A stretch of 8,058 nucleotides of DNA from positions 1-8,058 of the forward strand of contig JANQOC010000127.1 in NCBI GenBank assembly GCA_028279265.1. Direction: 5' to 3'. The notes beneath the pieces are model-generated. The model searched no databases and was not told where the DNA came from. It was given only the letters and a program-made list of their open reading frames with translations. This DNA is from Hyphomicrobiales bacterium. Lineage in GTDB: Bacteria; Pseudomonadota; Alphaproteobacteria; Rhizobiales; CAYWUX01. Made by a program: the position numbers and the translations under genes. Below, piece after piece: positions 5,934 to 8,058 of this stretch. Within the stretch, counting starts at the first letter, position 1. Each line of letters begins with the position of its first letter.

Positions 5934-7775
5934 ATGGCCGAAGTACGACGAACCGCAATTAGCGGCTGGGGCCGCGTCGTTGACTATTTGTTTGGCAGAA
6001 ATGCACTGATCGGCGTCGCATCGCTCATGTTGCTCGCGATCTCCGGTTTCGCCACATGGAGCGGAATGGCCGACTTCATTCTCGGGGTACAAACAAGCGA
6101 CAATCCAAACCAGCTTCGAGAAATCGGTGGCCTGTCATTCTCCACGGAAATTTTCGTTATTGCCATAGTCGTGACCCTCACATTCCTGATGTGGCTCGCC
6201 CTGAGAGAGACATTTGGTGCACAGCGGAGAATTTCCGAAAGGATGATAACGCTACCCCTCTATTTGTTTCTGGCGCTGTGGTCTATCGGATTTGGATATG
6301 GATTCTGGTGGAGCCTGATTGCCGGCCAGGAGGCAACGAGAACGAGCCTGTCAGGATTGCAGGAAGATGCCCGGGATGCCAGTTCCGCCATCGCTGCACG
6401 GTTGGATGCGGTGAAAATCCAACTCGATAATGTGGTCAACTGGTCTGATTCGCAAATGGCTCGGGAAGAGGCCAGTGGCGGCAGTTGTGGTGTACCTTCC
6501 GGCGCCGGTCGCGGTCCCCTGTATAACGCGCGCCGAAGCGTCCGCGATCAGGTCGCTTCATTGCGGGACAGCATCGCTAATTCCTGGATTGCTCCTATCC
6601 AGACTGATCTTGATGAGTTGCGCAAATCCGCATCAGGCCTCGATGGCACAACAATAGCGGAAAGGCAGCAACGGTTCGAAGCCACGGCCTCACAAATTAG
6701 AGGCCGGGCACGTAACATCGCCGCCCGCAGCAATGAACTTGGGCGCTCAACGGCGGCCGAAATGCGGGCTCTTGCAACTGCCGTTTCGATTGAACCCAAC
6801 AGCGACGGTTTTTCCTGTTATGACCCGACACTGGCGCAACGATTGAGCCAGGCCGCGGAACAGGCCAACCAGCCGGCTGTGCTCAATCTTCGTGAAGCGG
6901 CGTTTAACGAAGGCCCGGCCGGTGTCGCCAATGCCGTGAAAAGCCTTTGGTCGAATATCGGCTCCTATATGACATCCCTCGCCCGCTATGTTGCCCGGGG
7001 TGGTAAGTCGGAAGGCGGGACAACCTCCGACGGAACACCGATAACAGGTCGCGATTTAATCGCTCTCCTGGCAACCATCGGTATCGACCTGGGACTATTT
7101 GTGTTGGCGGTTCTGAATCCCCCGGCGACACCGCCAATCCGCCGTGATGCACTGGCCAGAACCCAGGCTCGATTGAATACGCCACCGCAAACCGTTATTC
7201 GCCATATCATGGGAGCCATCAATACGGCTATCTCGCGCGCGCCCGGGGCTGATCTCGAATGGGTGCGACGGCACTTTATACATCACAACAAGTTTTCATA
7301 TCTCATCATTCCCAATCTTTATGGAGCTGATGCCAGTAATGAGGATGAGGCTTCCAAAGCGCTGGCAATGAATCAGCTCGCAGGGGTTCTGAGTGATCTG
7401 GACTTGGTCAGGTGGCCCAAGGGAAATGAGCTCAAGCTTCTTCGAGAGGAAGAAAGTGTCGTAAGTGATACGGATCTTACTCAGATTCGCCAGAAACACA
7501 TCGAAGAATCCGGGCGCACCGATGAAGTAGTTTCGCAATACAAGGATCTGCCAGCCCTGAGAAATCACGGTCTATTCTCCAAGGCGGAAAGAATGCTACA
7601 GATCACAGGATGGAGTGAGCAGGCCCGGCAGGATATCGAAATCTTTGTGCTTGAAGATACGGAAGGGCTGACGCCGTTGCTTACGGTTTTGAATGGTGGC
7701 GAATTGGAAGAAGAAACTGCCCAGGAGTCCGAGGATCGTGCGCCAAATTCATCGGAAAATCGGGAAGTTACTTAA
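5934..7775 (+). CDS. Unrecognised four-span membrane protein with a large periplasmic helical domain
   Basis: This is a 613-residue protein I cannot assign to a family. Three hydrophobic segments lie near residues 23-45, 72-90 and 105-131 and a fourth near 374-395. Basic residues (RRTAISGWGR; RETFGAQRRISER; PPIRRDALARTQAR) put the N-terminus, the first loop and the C-terminus in the cytoplasm, so residues about 132-373 should be periplasmic. That domain is Ala/Arg/Gln-rich with heptad-like helices (about 132-180 and 200-285), and carries Cys185 (SGGSCGVPSGAGRGP) and Cys295 (DGFSCYDPTLAQR), candidates for a disulfide. The cytoplasmic part (about 396-613) looks folded up to about 585 (RRHFIHHNKFSYLIIPNLYG), then becomes an acidic, disordered tail. 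The ATG at 5934 is preferred over a TTG two codons earlier because AAGGGG lies six bases before it. A structural, sensor-like or envelope role is possible but unsupported. Confidence 0.9.
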   Translation: MAEVRRTAISGWGRVVDYLFGRNALIGVASLMLLAISGFATWSGMADFILGVQTSDNPNQLREIGGLSFSTEIFVIAIVVTLTFLMWLALRETFGAQRRISERMITLPLYLFLALWSIGFGYGFWWSLIAGQEATRTSLSGLQEDARDASSAIAARLDAVKIQLDNVVNWSDSQMAREEASGGSCGVPSGAGRGPLYNARRSVRDQVASLRDSIANSWIAPIQTDLDELRKSASGLDGTTIAERQQRFEATASQIRGRARNIAARSNELGRSTAAEMRALATAVSIEPNSDGFSCYDPTLAQRLSQAAEQANQPAVLNLREAAFNEGPAGVANAVKSLWSNIGSYMTSLARYVARGGKSEGGTTSDGTPITGRDLIALLATIGIDLGLFVLAVLNPPATPPIRRDALARTQARLNTPPQTVIRHIMGAINTAISRAPGADLEWVRRHFIHHNKFSYLIIPNLYGADASNEDEASKALAMNQLAGVLSDLDLVRWPKGNELKLLREEESVVSDTDLTQIRQKHIEESGRTDEVVSQYKDLPALRNHGLFSKAERMLQITGWSEQARQDIEIFVLEDTEGLTPLLTVLNGGELEEETAQESEDRAPNSSENREVT

Positions 7776-7795
7776 AAGCTCACGAAACAGCTTTT
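7774..7795 (+). terminator. Weak candidate terminator at the end of the large membrane protein gene
   Basis: AAAAGCT (7774-7780) pairs with AGCTTTT (7789-7795) around an eight-base loop, overlapping the last two bases of the stop codon. The stem is AT-rich and only four T follow in the arm itself, so termination would be inefficient at best. Confidence 0.28.
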
Positions 7796-7857
7796 GATAC
7801 CTTAATCTTCTATTCATACAATTGGATAGATAGTGACGACTTGTTAACGGCCGGCAC

Positions 7858-7874
7858 GATTGCCGCTGGCAATT
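7858..7874 (+). other. Short stem-loop in the leader of the ArfA-like ORF
   Basis: ATTGCC (7859-7864) pairs perfectly with GGCAAT (7868-7873) around the loop GCT, extendable by one G-T pair. No T-run follows, so it is not a terminator. It lies about 80 bases before the small ORF and could be a leader structure or chance. Confidence 0.25.
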
Positions 7875-7950
7875 CAGGGTCTAAATCACTATATCCATGG
7901 GAATCAGGAGGTTAAGCCCCAGAATTCTAAATCGTAGGTAGGAGGTTCAA

Positions 7951-8058
7951 ATGAAGAACAGAAAAACCAGGCCACCAAATCCGGTGGCAAAAGCGCTTAG
8001 AAACAGACGGTTTAAAAGCAAAATCGTCGAAAGCAAAAAGGTTTATAACCGAAAGAAA
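7951..8058 (+). CDS. Small basic ArfA-like protein, possible alternative ribosome-rescue factor (partial, 3' end outside window)
   Basis: The frame opens at ATG 7951 behind an excellent Shine-Dalgarno, AGGAGG (7940-7945) with a five-base spacer, and is still open after 36 codons at the window edge. About half of the visible residues are Lys or Arg. The part NPVAKALRNRRF followed by KSKIVESKKVYNRK aligns without gaps, except near the tyrosine, with the E. coli ArfA core NAIEALLHDPLF / RQRVEKNKKGKGSYMRKG: shared Asn, Leu, Phe, the Lys-Lys pair, Tyr and Arg-Lys. ArfA recruits release factor 2 to ribosomes stalled at mRNA ends, a backup for tmRNA. The alignment is by eye and short, and small basic proteins align easily, so the function is a hypothesis. 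It sits 175 bases past the membrane protein gene and is probably a separate unit. Confidence 0.65.
   Translation, partial: MKNRKTRPPNPVAKALRNRRFKSKIVESKKVYNRKK

Noticed and set aside
6056..6430. 124-codon frame inside the large membrane protein gene
   Set aside because: Out-of-frame shadow; the host frame has clear membrane segments and a good start.

Overview
The window looks like ordinary chromosomal DNA from an alphaproteobacterium of roughly balanced base composition (judged by eye, not computed). The evidence is the run helicase tail, S4 RNA-binding protein, seven-iron ferredoxin FdxA and CarD/CdnL regulator, a gene order I recognise from many Alphaproteobacteria. The lineage within that class (a Rhodospirillales- or Sneathiella-like organism is plausible) is inference. 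I see no tRNA, rRNA, CRISPR array, insertion sequence or phage gene.

Layout. Bases 2-2342 hold the conserved plus-strand block: the C-terminal tail of a helicase, an overlapping Hsp15-type S4 protein, fdxA, a 439-base AT-rich spacer with candidate regulatory elements, and carD, which ends at a strong intrinsic terminator (2384-2417). Bases 2487-3413 encode a zinc-less NAD(P)-dependent MDR/quinone-reductase-like enzyme. A small minus-strand lipoprotein (3442-3690) lies between it and a divergent pirin gene (3774-4679). Pirin converges on a minus-strand pair, a TTG-started single-domain cupin (5334-5738) and a TRIC/UPF0126 membrane protein (4696-5337), which overlap by four bases and are probably translationally coupled. 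Divergent from the cupin is a 613-residue protein with four membrane segments that I do not recognise (5934-7775). The window ends inside a small, very basic ORF with a strong Shine-Dalgarno (7951 onward) that resembles the ribosome-rescue factor ArfA.

How the genes fit together. The first block combines RNA handling (helicase, S4 protein), electron transfer (FdxA) and global control of transcription initiation (CarD). The conserved order suggests an old growth-related neighbourhood rather than one pathway. The middle genes are housekeeping or stress-type functions with no evident common pathway. The two least ordinary items are the large membrane protein with a predicted periplasmic helical domain carrying two cysteines, and the ArfA-like ORF. 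Neither shows a clear new multi-gene system. The remaining observations are regulatory candidates: a perfect TTAA-N7-TTAA CtrA-type box, a possible short transcript upstream of carD, and hairpins.
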